Shown: positions 12,408 through 28,960 of the stretch, in pieces
Layout: each line of letters opens with the position of its first letter
Position numbering within the stretch: the stretch's first letter is position 1
Source of the DNA: Dioscorea cayenensis subsp. rotundata
Lineage: Eukaryota; Streptophyta; Magnoliopsida; Dioscoreales; Dioscoreaceae
Assembly (NCBI RefSeq): GCF_009730915.1
Contig: NC_052476.1
Location: forward strand, 19,449,257-19,513,256
Length of the DNA stretch: 64,000 bases
Direction of reading: 5' to 3'
Position numbers and translations under genes: made by a program
The notes under the pieces: generated by a model
The model's input: only the letters and a program-made list of their open reading frames with translations
Database searches by the model: none
Told to the model about the DNA's origin: nothing

Positions 12408-15400
12408 CTAGGTAATCAGAACCGGACCGGACCTTTGAACCGGAGAAGGTCAAGGTTCAAGGGTCAAGAGGTCCGACCGCGGTTGAACCGGGTCGAACCG
12501 GATTTAATAAATAAATAATTAAAAATATAATATAAAAATTTAAAAATACATTAAATATTGAATTAATTTTTAAATCAAATACACAATATATCAAGTTATC
12601 AACCAAAACAATTCTTGATTCCATATAATTAAAACACAACACTAACAACATTTAAACCAAATTTACATGAATGACTAAATAAAATAAATCTCATGAATTT
12701 TTTTAAACGGGGAAATCAAACATATAAAATTAAAAATTAAAAATTTTAAACCCTGGGCATGCTAAATAAAATGAACTAATATAGTTTTTCAAACATTGAA
12801 ATCAAACCCATAAAATACACTAAATAGGTAATCCTAAGCAAATGATGCATTTAAATCATACCATGCAATAAACCCATTAAGAAAGGTAAAGTTTTTAGCA
12901 CATTCAAATAAAATCCATACAACATATTGAATAAGAAAAATTCACTAGAAAGTTCATTCTTAAGCAAAATTCACAAATCATGGTTGATGGTGTAGTCAAC
13001 CCTCATTATCATCTCTTTGCCTCAAGTTCCATGTTGATCAAATGCATCATCACAACTTGCATTACCAAATAACTCAAAATCCACTTCTTCATTGAGTTCA
13101 TTCATATCCACGTCATCTAGTGGCAAAACAATCCAAAAATAGAGAAGGTTAATAATGTTAAGAAATTGCATCATGTTAAAACAAAAATTTCATGTAATTA
13201 ACTTAAAAGCTTATCATTGATTCATTAACCTTGATTGTGGCTTTCATCCAAAGTTGGAATAGCATCTTCTGCATATATTGCTTCAACCATATCTCCATCT
13301 ACGAATTCTGCTTCTTCTTCTTCAGCTATCCAAAAGTCCGTTTTGTCAATGCAATCATAATCAACCGGATCATAATTTCTTTTTTTGTATTGAAGCCTAT
13401 ACCAAAGAAAATTATATAAGATGAAAGAACTAAAGGAACATTAAAAATAAAATTCAACACCATGCTCTTTATAAAATTTACATATTACCTGCACTTCAAA
13501 CGAAGATTATAATTTACAAATACAAGATCACTAAGCCTTTGATGCTCCAATCTATTTCTTTTTTTGGTGTGAATTTGCTCAAAAACACTCCAGTTACGCT
13601 CACATCCTGAAGAAGATGATGTTTGACTAAGGAGTCGAATAGCAACTTTTTGCAAGAAAGAAGTACTATATCCAAATAGCCTCCACCATTCATCTGAAAT
13701 AATTTACATAATAAAGTGTTAAAAATTTAGAACCACACACAATTAGTAAAAATGAAAGTAGAATATAAAATATATCAATTATTATTGTTACTCACCGGGT
13801 TGTATTTTATTAGCAGAGGAAAGAGCTGATTCACGACTAAAACTTCCTAATCGATCTCGATAAAATCTGATCTCCCTCATTGCCTTTTCACTATCACTGC
13901 ATATACTTCTCTTTTCAAGTAAATCTAACAAGACTTGCATCACTTCTGGAGTTTCACAAAATGCTTCTTTATCATAGAGAAAAGCGGGATTTAAAAAATA
14001 AGCAGCTGCATGAAGGTTTCACCGCAAATGCTTATCCCATCTCTCATCAATAATTTTAATATAGGGACCATACATTATAGACTTGTTTCTGAAGATGGCC
14101 ATGATTGCTTTTTGAATCCTAATCATGCCTTCATAAACATAACCAAGTGAAGGTTTCTCATCCGCATCAACAACACGTAAAAGCCTAATGATGGGAGCTG
14201 CAATCTTCACCATAAATAAACATTCTTCCCAAAATTCACCATCCAAGATAATAGAAGTAACTGTTTTACCCACTGGACTTTTAGATAACTTATGGCTTGT
14301 GTAATACTTATTTGTCACTAATGCTTGCAAGTCATGTTTATGATCATAGATACTTTTCAAAGTAATGAATGTAGTAGCAAAACGTGTTACTCCTGGACGC
14401 ACAATCTCTTTCCATCCAGATCTTTTTCTCAACCAAGATAGTATGTATATATGGTTGTAGACAAAAATAGTCACCTTGGAAGCACGTGATACAAGCTCCG
14501 CTACATGATCTCTTTTTCCAATATCTTTCAAAATCAAATTCAAACAATGTGCAGCACAAGGAGACCAATATATATGATCATATTTTTCATGTATTAACCT
14601 TCTTGCCGCAACATAATTGCTTGCATTATCAGTCACCAAATGAACCACATTATCCGGTCCAACCCATTCAATAATCTCCATGAGTAAATTACATAAATTG
14701 GTGGCATCTTTCAAAATATCTGAGGTGTCAACAGATTTCACAAAAGATTTTCCTGTAGGATAATACACCAAAAAATTAATCAAAGTTCTTTGCCTTTGAT
14801 CCGTCCAACCATCTCCCATAATTGTGCATCCACAATTAGCCCATTGGCTTCTGTAGCTATCAATAAACAACTGACATTCTTTCTTGCAATCCCGCAATAA
14901 ATTAACTCGCATGTCATTATAAGAAGGAGCTTTATATCCCACACCAATACTCCCAATAGCATCCACCATTGGTTTAAAATAAGGTGACCGCATAGCATTA
15001 AAAGGAATACAAGCATCAAAACACCACCTAGCAAATGCCATATTTGCCTTATGAATTGCTTGCTTGCTTGCCATTGCACTCTTGATTCCTGGTTGAGATA
15101 GTGAAGTTGGCTTTGATGTTATAAAATTTCCTAAAGAACCTTTTGCTTTCCTTTTTCCAAAATTCTTGGTAGGATTTATCTCTTGTTCTTCAACCTCTTC
15201 TACTTCTTCATATGCTTCTTTAACTAATTCCTTCCCTCTTGATTTGGAAGATGTGGAGTTAGTGATATATTCTTTGATGCATTCACGAACATCAGGAGGG
15301 ACTTTCCCACAAGGAAGTGTGTTACCACTTTTCCCGGTAAATGCTCTTTCATTCTATAAATTCCCCCACCTTGATATTTTTTTTCCACAATAGAGGCAAT

Positions 15401-17173
15401 GGTAAACCTTTGTTCCTTTATCATTAATAGATAAAGTGAAGTGCTCCCATGCCGGATCGGTCTTAGAACGAACATTACCACTTGAGGCGGATGATTGCAC
15501 ATTATTTGTCTCCATTGACTACAAAAAAATTAATTAATAGCTTAATATAATCAACAATAGTTCTACAAATAATTTAGTAATTAATGATTTAAAAACAAAA
15601 TCTAATGATTCTAGAATCTAAACCACTCATTAGATTATAAATGTATAATACATCAATACAAGTTATAACAACCTTTAAATAACAATGAAATAGTAAATTC
15701 TGATAATTTACATAAATAAAAAATTGCTGTAAAAATTCAAAATACTTGTGATGCTACTAATTCAGCAATTCTAAAGAATCTAAACAGCATTTATGAGTCT
15801 ATAACTTCTCTCCAACTATATAATATATATATATATATATTAACACTTTAATCTTAATTCCAAAGTTTATTAAATTAATGAATGAATGAATGCTATGTGT
15901 TACTACTTAATATTAAGCAAATCACTGATTCCAAAGCAAATCACTGATTTATAATTAGCAACAGCTGATCGAAATTTATGGCTTATATTTAACTACTTAA
16001 TAATTAATATTATCAAGCATATTTATAAATTGATTAATAGGGAATTACTTGTTTGTTATGTCTAACTAAGCAAAGAATTAAGTAGAGTATAAAATGATTC
16101 AAGGATGAACACAATTAGCTACAACAAAAACAAATCAGTCCTGGAGATTCAAATCCTCAAGATCTAATAAAATAAAAATATTAATAATAGAATAAACAAT
16201 CAATGCAAAATCTTCAAAACTCTAATCTAACAACTTTTGTTCACCCAGTGAAACAATAGTAACACAAATTAATAAGATGCAAAGAACACATAAATTCAGT
16301 GTCTATATAGAGATTCTCATTTTTCACTTCCTCCTGGACAAACCTGCGGGTATATATATATAAGTTGTTCTTATTCTGTCTCAATGAATAACAAGCCTAC
16401 TGATAAACACGGCAAATTTGGTTGTCTTACATGATTCTTCATCCTTGTTAGACAGGCAAAATAATTGACTTTCTAATTAAACAATAATAGAAACAAACAC
16501 ATGAGAAGAGGGGATTCTCAATTTTGGAACCAAATTAATCGAGCACTCGAAAACATGTTAAACGACTTGATATATACTATATAGCATTGATCAGGACCAT
16601 TACCAAATAATTTGGAGTATAAATTTATAAAAGAAGTCATGAAGCCTCAAGCATGTAGACAGAGATGGTATTAAATATCTCAAAGAGGCATGATAATTCA
16701 AACCACGACGGTGTGGCTAAGGTGGAGGTGGTGGAGGACAAGAAAGTTAAGATCTTATCATCTTAGTGTCATACGATTCAACAATCATACCTATTTCTTT
16801 AAGTCTTCAGAGCGAGAAAGAGATGGGCCTTTCTTCACAAAATTAGAGCGATTGCCGCTTTGCCGGTTGACGCGATGATGCCTTGATCGTTGATAGGAGG
16901 GAGAGTCTGAGAGATAGTGGTGTCGATCTCGGTCACAGGAGTCCTCTGCTCTTCAATTCGTTTGGGTTTTTAGGGTTGAAAACAATGAAAACATTGAAAA
17001 GTTGAAAACTTTGTGAAAAGTGAAAATCGGATGAACTCGGCGGTTCATCCGGTTCACTGATGAACCGGCGGTTCATCCGAGTCTATGAGCGGGTTTATTA
17101 CTGGGCGGTTTTTGGGTATGGAACCGACCGGCCTAGAGTCCGGTTCTCGTCCAACCCGAGTTCGACTACCTAG
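12408..17173 (-). mobile_element. Near-complete hAT transposon (4766 bp) with 8-bp target duplication
   Basis: Termini are CTAGGTAATCAGAACCGG at the left and, on the opposite strand, CTAGGTAGTCGAACTCGG at the right. The target CTTTAAAC stands at 12400-12407 and as CTTTTAAAC at 17174-17182, one T longer. The sister MITE near 29180 has the uninterrupted CAATCTTTAAACACATCC, confirming the insertion site and the 8-bp duplication typical of hAT elements. Both ends carry GC-rich subterminal arrays (CCGGACCGG, GAACCGG, GTTCATCCGG), presumably transposase-binding sites. The transposase gene occupies 13022-15515. Between 15516 and 16900 is AT-rich non-coding DNA with a short TA microsatellite near 15822. 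Confidence 0.88.
13022..15515 (-). CDS. hAT-family transposase (BED finger, DUF659, hAT dimerisation), four exons, lightly damaged
   Basis: This gene encodes a DNA transposase of the hAT superfamily, acting in the nucleus on the ends of its own element. Inferred exons on the minus strand are 13796-15515, 13489-13693, 13230-13396 and 13022-13116, all with GT-AG junctions and matching phase. The product starts with a BED-type zinc finger (VYHCLYCGKK, then KVPPDVREC), continues with the DUF659 catalytic region (GDGWTD, VTDNASNYVAA, SPCAAHCLNLILKDI), and ends with the hAT dimerisation segment (SSSSGCERNWSVFEQIHTKK) and an acidic tail. Damage is small: a homopolymer-A gain and a compensating loss within the BED finger, and one in-frame TGA at 14019-14021 just after WDKHLR. 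Such a nearly intact frame implies recent activity, or that some lesions are assembly errors. Confidence 0.85.
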
Positions 17174-17958
17174 CTTTTAAACACATGTCCATAAATTCAA
17201 AAATTACAAGTTGATATATATTTGTTTATCTTAAATTATATAATCACATAAAAAAATGATGTCTATTTAGGACTTAATGGTAACTCTACCTTTTTGTTTT
17301 GTTCATGTTTAACCATCTTGGTTTTTGTTTAAAAATTTTTTTCATATATCTATTATTTATATTTTTATATAGCTTCAAATTTTTATAAATATCTAGTAAG
17401 ATTTTGAATATAAAAACATTATAAAGTAATTCTTTTTAAGTTATATCCAATTGATTTTTATTAGTATCTTATTTTTCATGATGTTTTTATAATTTATAGA
17501 ATAAATTATTATAACATTATTTTTTATATTTGTTTATTTTTTAATTTAATTATGATTCTTAATATATATCTAAAATTCAATTTTGATAATATTATCAAAT
17601 ATAAATATAGAAATTAAATAAAATTTAAAATAATATATTAAGAGAAAATTTGAAGTATTATTTTCAAATTAATCACCATGAAAATAGATATTGAGTAAAT
17701 TGTGAGTAAATGTTTAGTTTTTGAGCGGGTACGGGTCGGGTAAGGGTATGCCTCTACCCTACCCATACCTTTACCCTTACCCTTACCCGTTGAAGAGCGT
17801 ACGGGTAAGAGGGTATACCCAGATCAGCCTCATGGCCGGTTTCAGTTTTTTCTAGTCAAACTGGGTCGGTCCGGTTTTGACAATATTGGCAATACCCTCT
17901 TTGATCGGAGTATAGGTACGGGTATATCTATCGGATATGGTACAAATTGCTATCTCTA

Positions 17959-18049
17959 GCCTAAGCTAGGGATGGGGAAAATTATCGGGGATCGGCTCCG
18001 AGGCTAGGAAATATCCTTCTTGTCCCATCCAGTTCTGAAATATTAAATG

Positions 18050-18122
<73 letters not shown>

Positions 18123-18528
18123 CTATATTTTATGTTATCAATGGCCTTCAACATATATATTATATGATGATTTTGTATTTTGGTATTTGATGTTGAATTT
18201 TTAACATGTCAACTACTTACAGTAACACATATTTGTAAATGTGTTTCCCAATTATCAAGTAATTTTATAAGTATTTTAGTAAATATTTTTGTAAAATTAA
18301 AAATAATAATAATATTTTCATTTATAAAAATTAATTGCCGTCGGGAACCCCAGATCCAAATATCCCCATATTCGAGGTTCGAGTCGGGGTGAGGAATGGA
18401 CGTATATAAGTTTGGGATTGGGGCCGAAAAATATATCCTCATGTGAATCTCGATCCGTTGAAATCTTTAAGTATAACAAATGGGTTTTATCTTAATTCAG
18501 TGAAAAAAAATTAAAACAATTAAACAAT
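17959..18528. repeat. Second hAT-MITE-like fragment with long TA microsatellite
   Basis: Immediately after the preceding element, CTAGGGATGGGGAAAATTAT with GGGATCGGC words begins a fragment whose right part (about 18335-18460) has GGGAACCCC, ATCCCCATATTCG and TTGGGGCCG-like words in a mirrored layout. This is the look of a GGGGAT-rich plant MITE family. A (TA)n run of about 56 bp, followed by TGTG, occupies about 18053-18122. Right terminus and target duplication are not resolved. Confidence 0.45.
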
Positions 18529-19893
18529 GGGTTGTTTGGTTTATAGAAGTGGGATGGAAGTCAGAAAGTAAGGAACTCCCACTTCGGTAGAAGTACCACT
18601 TCTACATGGAAGTGTCATTTCCTGCAGTTTGGTTGCACACCGAAGTCATGCACTTCTGTCTTATTTTCCATGTTTGCTTTATAGAAGTGAAAGCTTGGAA
18701 CTCTCACTCCAAGACTTCCATGAGTTTGGCTGGCATGGAAGTAGGTATAAAATCACCACTTTCTCATAATGGTGTGGTTACCAACCCATACCTGAAAATT
18801 TTTTAAAAATAATTTTTTTATGTAAATTTCTAAATTGTATAAATAATTTGTTTTCCATTGTAAATTTTACCAAAAACTACATTTGAATATGGTATTCAAA
18901 TGCAAGCAAATATCTAAGTGAACATTAGCACATTGGAATCACTCAAATTTCATAATTTTTTTATAAAACATCCAGGTTTTAAAAAGCAACAACCCAAGCA
19001 CTAATAACTAAAAACACCAAGAAACTCTATGTTGAATTTATAAACATACACCAGTATTCAGCAAATAAACAGTAAATAAAATAATTATATGAAAGATAAT
19101 TTATAACAACAATATAATTCTACTCCTATTTAAAACAAAAAACCTATCTCTTGTGATCACATATGACTCGAGCATCCTTTATTGACCATCAATGTGCCTA
19201 GAACATCTTTTTTATCCATGTCACAGACAATAAGAAATAATACCAAATGGAGACATATGGCAACATGGCTCAACACTTCCTGCATAACAACCATCACTCC
19301 AAAACATGAATAAATTCATCAATTGATTGATTCATCCAGGAATAATTCAAAAATAGGATGCATATAGATTACCATTGAGTCATTCAAACACAAAATAAAA
19401 TAAACAACACAAAGGAGTTGATAGTTAAAGTTCATATAAGCATTGTCTATGACAACATCATGCCTAATAGTTTAACATAAATAAAAGCATCCCATATTAC
19501 ACAACATATCAGGCCATGGGAGAACTAAGGAATCTCTTGATCCAAGCTTTTTCTCATATCAAGCTTTTTCTAGACAAACCTTCGACCTTCCCCCTCATGT
19601 GCATCAAGGTAGTCAAATACCTCCTCCAATTGATTATCCTCAAATCCCTCAACTTCGAACACCTTGTTGTAGATCATGGATGTCATAAGTGCAGGATTTT
19701 CCATTGCTGCTCCCATTCTACCAACTGCACGTATCAGGTCTTCTATAGAAGCTCCATTGACTTGAGCATTACCTCTTCTTGCCCCTCATTGGGTTCTAAT
19801 GGGAGTCGAAGGTAATGAGTTACTATGAACTGGTGGGCTTATGTTTTGGTCACCATTATCTTCATTGTTGACAGGTAGTTCATTTGGCTCACC

Positions 19894-20459
19894 TTATAAC
19901 TCCATGTCTTCTTCTTCCAATCTCTCTTCAATATTTGCAAACAAAGAGGTCGCATAGGATCCAATAGCATTATCATCTCCACAAATAATGCATAACCCAT
20001 CATAGTTGCTTAATGGCTTGTTAATAAATTGTATTGCCACTAGATGAGCCTGCAATACTAAAAGTTAACATATATAGTACACTTATTATCAATGTGTGGA
20101 AGCATTTAAATTTATTTGTATTTAAATTACCTCTGTGTATGTTTTGTACACTTTTGTGGGAAAGGTGATTATCTTCTCTGCATCATTCCAATTAGCACCA
20201 TTTAATCCTTTTGCTTTTTTTTATCTCGCAGAATTGTGCCTTCAATGTTCTATAGTGATTCTCAACATTATCAGCTGTATAATCTGTCTTAAACCTAGCA
20301 TTAACAGCACTTGCAGCATATACAAATGCTGGTTTCTTGAAAGTCTTATCACATTTCATGCCTTTCTTTACCTGTTCAACAAGTACATGAATGAGAAAAA
20401 CATCATACTCAGTTTTCCAGCGCTTGTTGGGTGTGCCACATCTGCATGTGCCCCAGATG
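19894..20459 (-). CDS. PIF/Harbinger Myb/SANT-like DNA-binding protein (element ORF1), frameshifted
   Basis: This is the accessory protein of PIF/Harbinger elements, thought to bind terminal DNA and help the transposase into the nucleus. Two exons are inferred: 20131-20459 and 19894-20049, joined by a GT-AG intron. Readable segments include KRWKTEYDVFLIHVLVEQV, AVNARFKTDYTADNVENHYR and LKAQFCEIKKA, the usual pattern of the plant Myb/SANT-like domain, then an acidic C-terminal part with ERLEEEDMEL before a TAA stop. A run of A is one base too long after CEIKK, shifting frame; the rest is open. The start codon is uncertain because the upstream frame reads CRCGTPN without an ATG. Confidence 0.7.
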
Positions 20460-20764
20460 AACTACCAATCTCCACTGTGGTGTCATTTATCTTGTTATGA
20501 GCTATAAAAATCCTGCATTATCAATGATGATCATGTATGATATAAACAACCATAATCACACATGAATATTAAACTGATTAAATAACAATTATCCTCCAAA
20601 GTTGACATGAAGGAAATAAACATGAATATCAAACATATCAAATATTGTTTACTCTCCAACATAATAAACATAGTTATATTGACAAAACAATAGATTACAA
20701 CATAGTAATGGCCCAATCTAAGAAGTTGTATAACGTAACCACATCTCATTGGCAATCTTGTCTC

Positions 20765-22051
20765 TCAATTCAACCCACAATATATTTTCTTCTCTTTGTT
20801 CATGTTGGGAGCGATTCTGAGAAATGATTGGGACATCTTTAATTTTTTTGGATCTAGAAGTTGAACGATCTGGTCATTTAGGTCAACACATAAAATATAA
20901 TTATGTAGGATACAAGTAGCTAGTACTAGATTCACTTGAGTCTTAAATGGATAGAATGGCTGTGAAGTCAGAATTTTGAAACGGTTCTTAAGTATACCAA
21001 AGGCATGCTCGACTCTTGTAAGTAAAGATGTGTGTCTTAGATTAAACAATTCTTTTAAAATTTGTCGGCATCGCCAGCAGTGTGCTCCTTCAAATGATAC
21101 CTCACTCCACGATAAGGTGCAATAAAACCGGACATTGTGGTGTAGCTAGCATCAACCAAATAATAATTTCCTACACCAAGCACCTAAAGTTTAGAACATT
21201 TCTTTATATAATTGTTTCCTTCAAATATTTTCTGCATACCTTGTATAATCCTTAACCCCTCAAGTTGAGGACGTGATATAGCATCTTTCAAAACTGTAAA
21301 ATCATTTGCTGACCCTTCCCACCCTCCTAAGACATAAGTAAATTTTAGGTTTGGGTTCACTACAACAAGCACATTTTGGGTTGGTCCTTTATGCCCACGA
21401 AAACGTGATAACCCTTCCGGTGGGACAGATGCCACTATATGTGTTCCATCCAATAATCCAATGTAGTCCTGTAATTAGGTGTTTCATATGAGTTGACATA
21501 ACTACATTAGTTTTATAACATTGTAATTTTTAAGAGATTTTCACTTAATTTAAAAAATGGATACCAAGTAGGATTGTTCTCTATGTCTGAATGGCAACTA
21601 TGTCGTGGAGGTTGTACAAAGTCATCTCGAATGTAACAAACTGCTCGTAGAACATCGTTGAAGTATTTACTAATAGTCTCCCTTGATCGTAGAAATTCAA
21701 CTCTCATAATTCTATTTTTTGTGTTATGCTCAATTATATGCAAAAACATAGCCAATTGTTCTTCTATGGACACATGTCTTGTATCACGTAAGAGTTATCA
21801 CGCATGATTGATGCAAGATACATAAAGGGCCCCACATCCATTCTGAGGTAGCTCACATAATAATCTTTCCCGTTCCTTAAAATACGGTGCATGTGTCGCT
21901 TCCTAGTCAAGTCTCTAAACACAGAAGGCTCCTTTGACCTAGATGATTTAGGTATCCCTATCTGTTCATTTATAATCCAAACAATAACTACCATCATTAT
22001 AAATGTGGCAGCATAATATTTCGCACGTTTTTTTGAGATCCAATTATCCAT
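20765..22051 (-). CDS. PIF/Harbinger DDE transposase (element ORF2), damaged
   Basis: This is the nuclease of the Harbinger element (DDE_Tnp_4 type), acting in the nucleus on TAA-targeted ends. The likely start is the ATG at 22051. Reading leftward: an N-terminal helical region with YYVSYLRMDVGPF, then RHVSIEEQLAMFLHIIEHNT, then LLDGTHIVASVPPEGLSRFRG (first catalytic Asp), KFTYVLGGWEGSANDFTVL, YYLVDASYTTMSGFIAPYRG (second Asp), and LTRVEHAFGILKNRFKIL (catalytic Glu). An intron-like gap precedes the DYIGLLDG block and another separates the ISRPQLEGL block from NYYLVDAS. At least two frame breaks are visible, one near 21783 before RDTRHVS and one near 21060 before KELFNLRH, so the copy as given would not make a full protein. 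Confidence 0.8.
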
Positions 22052-23140
22052 CCACAAAACAAGTAATTTTCTTGTTTAAGTTATGTATCATTAAACATTA
22101 AAGTGCAAACAAGATGATATAAATATTCAGCAAATTAGTGCTATACATGTTTACCATTTTGTCATTAAAGATATCAAAAGACGGATAAGTTATTATTATT
22201 ATTATTATTATTATTATTTAAATAATGTTTTAGTTTTACATATTCAATCATTTTTCTTTTAGTCAATCATTATCATATCCAATAACATTATTTTTTTTTT
22301 TAAAAAAAAATCAACAACTTCAACACCGAATTATCACAAACTTTTAGATCTAATAAGATTTTATGAGATATATTCAAACAAATGAAATATCCATATAATT
22401 AAACAATAATCATTAAAAAAACCCTCATAAAACATGAAATATGTAGCTGATCTAAAACTTTTAAAAAAAAAATTTACCGATTTGAGTTAAAATCGGTAAA
22501 ACATAAATCATATCAATATCTCAACAATATACAAATTAAATCTTAAAAAAGTGCAGATCAAGTATTTTCCGATCAGAGAAACAGAAATTTTTAAAAAAAA
22601 TTTCAAGGATTAAAGGGGAATAAATGAAAAGATAACATTTTTGGCTGGGTTTTTAGATTTGGGGAAAAAACTCACTTATGAAGAGAAGGTCGAGCTAACT
22701 GCACTCCAAATCTGTCCATCCCCGGATGAAAAGTTCAAAACCTGATGAATAGGAAAGAAAAACTTTTAACCCTTGCAAGAGCTCAAATATAGAAAAAGAA
22801 GACTTTAATGGTGATTTAAAGGTAGATCTAACCATTGAGATACCATGAAAAGATGTGAAAAAAAAGGCAAGAATAAGGAGACGAAGGAGTATAACAGCGC
22901 GATTAGGGTTTTCGGATGGGGAGGGTCATCACAACGACGTATATTACGGAAGGGAGTTCAGTGTCACATTTAATAAATATTTTTAAAAAATTTTAAAAAA
23001 TTTAGACTTCTCCGAAGTCAAAACCCAGAAGTAATGTATTTTTAGAAGTGAGACTTCCCACTTCTAATCTCACTATCGCCAACCAAACTCATGAAAGTGT
23101 TCGGAAGTGAGCCACTTCCATCACTTCGGACTCACTACCA

Positions 23141-23252
23141 TAAACCAAACAAGCCTAATAGTAAATTCTGTGGAATGATAAATGGACATCGGGAACTAAA
23201 CCAAACAAGCCTAATAGTAAATTCTGTGGAATGATAAATGGACATCGGGAAC
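23141..23252. repeat. Exact 56-bp tandem duplication over the Harbinger right terminus
   Basis: A 56-base unit beginning TAAACCAAACAAGCCTAATA is present twice without a mismatch (23141-23196 and 23197-23252). The unit contains the last 15 bases of the Harbinger right end plus 41 bases of flank, so the terminus exists in duplicate. Confidence 0.9.
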
Positions 23253-23581
23253 TGCGGGAAGAGAATTCAAAATAATAAATTATGCATAATAATCATTGAA
23301 AAAAATCAGTACCTTTATTTTGCCCAGATAACAAGCTTCTAAATATACGCGATATATTAGGCAGATTAATTCGAAAACTTTCACTAAACTTTAAACTATG
23401 ATGATTTCCTTTTATTATTATTATTTTTTTTCTATATAGACACCCTTTCTCGTACAGTTTTAATGGAAAAAGATCCTACTATTTAGGAAACCAAATATTA
23501 TTTATCAAATCAATTTTAAATTTAATTTGGGAAATAAAATTAAAATATATAAAGTTTAATTTCAGAAAGCAAATCACAAAT
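23253..23581. other. AT-rich spacer, no gene
   Basis: Nothing recognised apart from the immediate upstream region of the tRNA gene, where ATCACAAAT just before the tRNA matches the CAA motif common upstream of plant tRNA genes. Confidence 0.5.
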
Positions 23582-23667
23582 CCGACCTTAGCTCAGTTGG
23601 TAGAGCGGAGGACTGTAGTGGTTGCAGATAAATCCTTAGGTCGCTGGTTCGAATCCGGCAGGTCGGA
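23582..23667 (+). tRNA. tRNA-Tyr (anticodon GTA) with 13-nt intron
   Basis: This tRNA decodes tyrosine codons. The acceptor stem is CCGACCT paired with AGGTCGG, followed by discriminator A. The D arm is AGCTCAGTTGGTAGAGC (A box) and the T arm GGTTCGAATCC (B box). The anticodon GTA is at 23615-23617. A 13-base intron at about 23619-23631 lies one base 3' of the anticodon, the canonical position; plant nuclear tRNA-Tyr genes are normally intron-bearing. A run of eight T (23668-23675) directly downstream is a polymerase III terminator. Confidence 0.97.
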
Positions 23668-23675
23668 TTTTTTTT
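23668..23675 (+). terminator. Polymerase III terminator of tRNA-Tyr
   Basis: Eight consecutive T follow the discriminator base, the standard polymerase III stop signal. Confidence 0.9.
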
Positions 23676-23902
23676 ATTTATTTATTTATTTATTTGATTA
23701 TCTTGGGCCTTTCCATAAAAATGTTATTCATATCTGTTTTTAAAGAATTTGATTTCCTAAATGTTATTCAGTGCTATAATATATATATATATATATATAT
23801 TGTCCTTTTCAATCATATGTTTTCATTTTTAGAATTATTTTTAAAAGAATTATCTACTTACCGCTTCCTTTAAACATCATGAAGAAACAGCAGATATTCC
23901 AA

Positions 23903-24005
23903 AAGGACAATAAAATGCTTTATAGCTCCTTTTATTAATAAAAAAAAGGACAATAAAATGCTTTATAGCTCCTTTTATTAATAAAAAAAAAGGACAATAA
24001 AATGC
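23903..24005. repeat. 43/44-bp direct tandem repeat, about 2.3 copies
   Basis: The unit AGGACAATAAAATGCTTTAT plus AGCTCCTTTTATTAATAA and an A run is repeated at 43-44 bp spacing, with a third partial copy. It lies about 280 bp beyond the 3' end of the dehydrogenase coding region. Confidence 0.85.
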
Positions 24006-24281
24006 ATCTCTTTCACCCAACTTTGAGAATCATTCATAAACAATAACAGCGCTTCCATGCCCTTTTTTTATTATATATTTCCTGCCCAAAATCAAAAGCT
24101 AGACTAAAATTAGATGGCTGATAATATAATCCAACAGTTCCAAATTTTAATAGTATGATCATACATAACAATAATAATGCAACAGAGTATTACAATTATC
24201 TTCCGATGCTTAAAATTCCCGTCGAAAAAGGGATAATAATCTCATATAATTCATCATAAAACACCAATCAACCAATTTAAG

Positions 24282-28896
<4,615 letters not shown>

Positions 28897-28904
28897 TTTT
28901 GGAA

Positions 28905-28911
<7 letters not shown>

Positions 28912-28946
<35 letters not shown>
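28912..28946. repeat. (GA)n/(CT)n tract in IMDH 5' leader
   Basis: About 17 GA units lie 16-50 bp upstream of the IMDH ATG; on the transcribed strand this is a CT-rich tract, a common plant core-promoter or leader feature. Confidence 0.85.
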
Positions 28947-28949
<3 letters not shown>

Positions 28950-28960
28950 AAATGAGGGGA

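Larger units (their letters stand above)
12174..17958. mobile_element. About 1-kb hAT-type MITE-like element, interrupted by a full hAT transposon
   Basis: The left end TAGGGATGGCAACGGGTA and the right end, on the opposite strand, TAGAGATAGCAA, resemble inverted repeats. Subterminal runs of ACCCGTACCC-type words fill both ends. The left 234 bp and right about 776 bp align with the uninterrupted copy at 28961-29946, and the join matches exactly where the inner hAT element lies (12408-17173). No target duplication is preserved at the outer ends. The element is non-coding; only the inserted transposon carries a gene. Confidence 0.75.
18529..23155 (-). mobile_element. PIF/Harbinger transposon (4627 bp) with both element-encoded genes
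   Basis: Termini are GGGTTGTTTGGTTTATAGAA at the left and, on the opposite strand, GGCTTGTTTGGTTTATGGTA at the right. Similarity extends inward for about 200 bp through repeated GAAGTG motifs and a shared CATGAGTTTGG(C/T)TGGC phrase. Right flank is TAA, the usual target; the left flank reads AAT, so the duplication is imperfect. It carries the two genes expected of autonomous PIF/Harbinger elements, a Myb/SANT-like protein gene and a DDE transposase gene, both on the minus strand. 22060-22680 inside the element is AT-rich leader with a (TTA)n tract near 22190. Confidence 0.88.
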
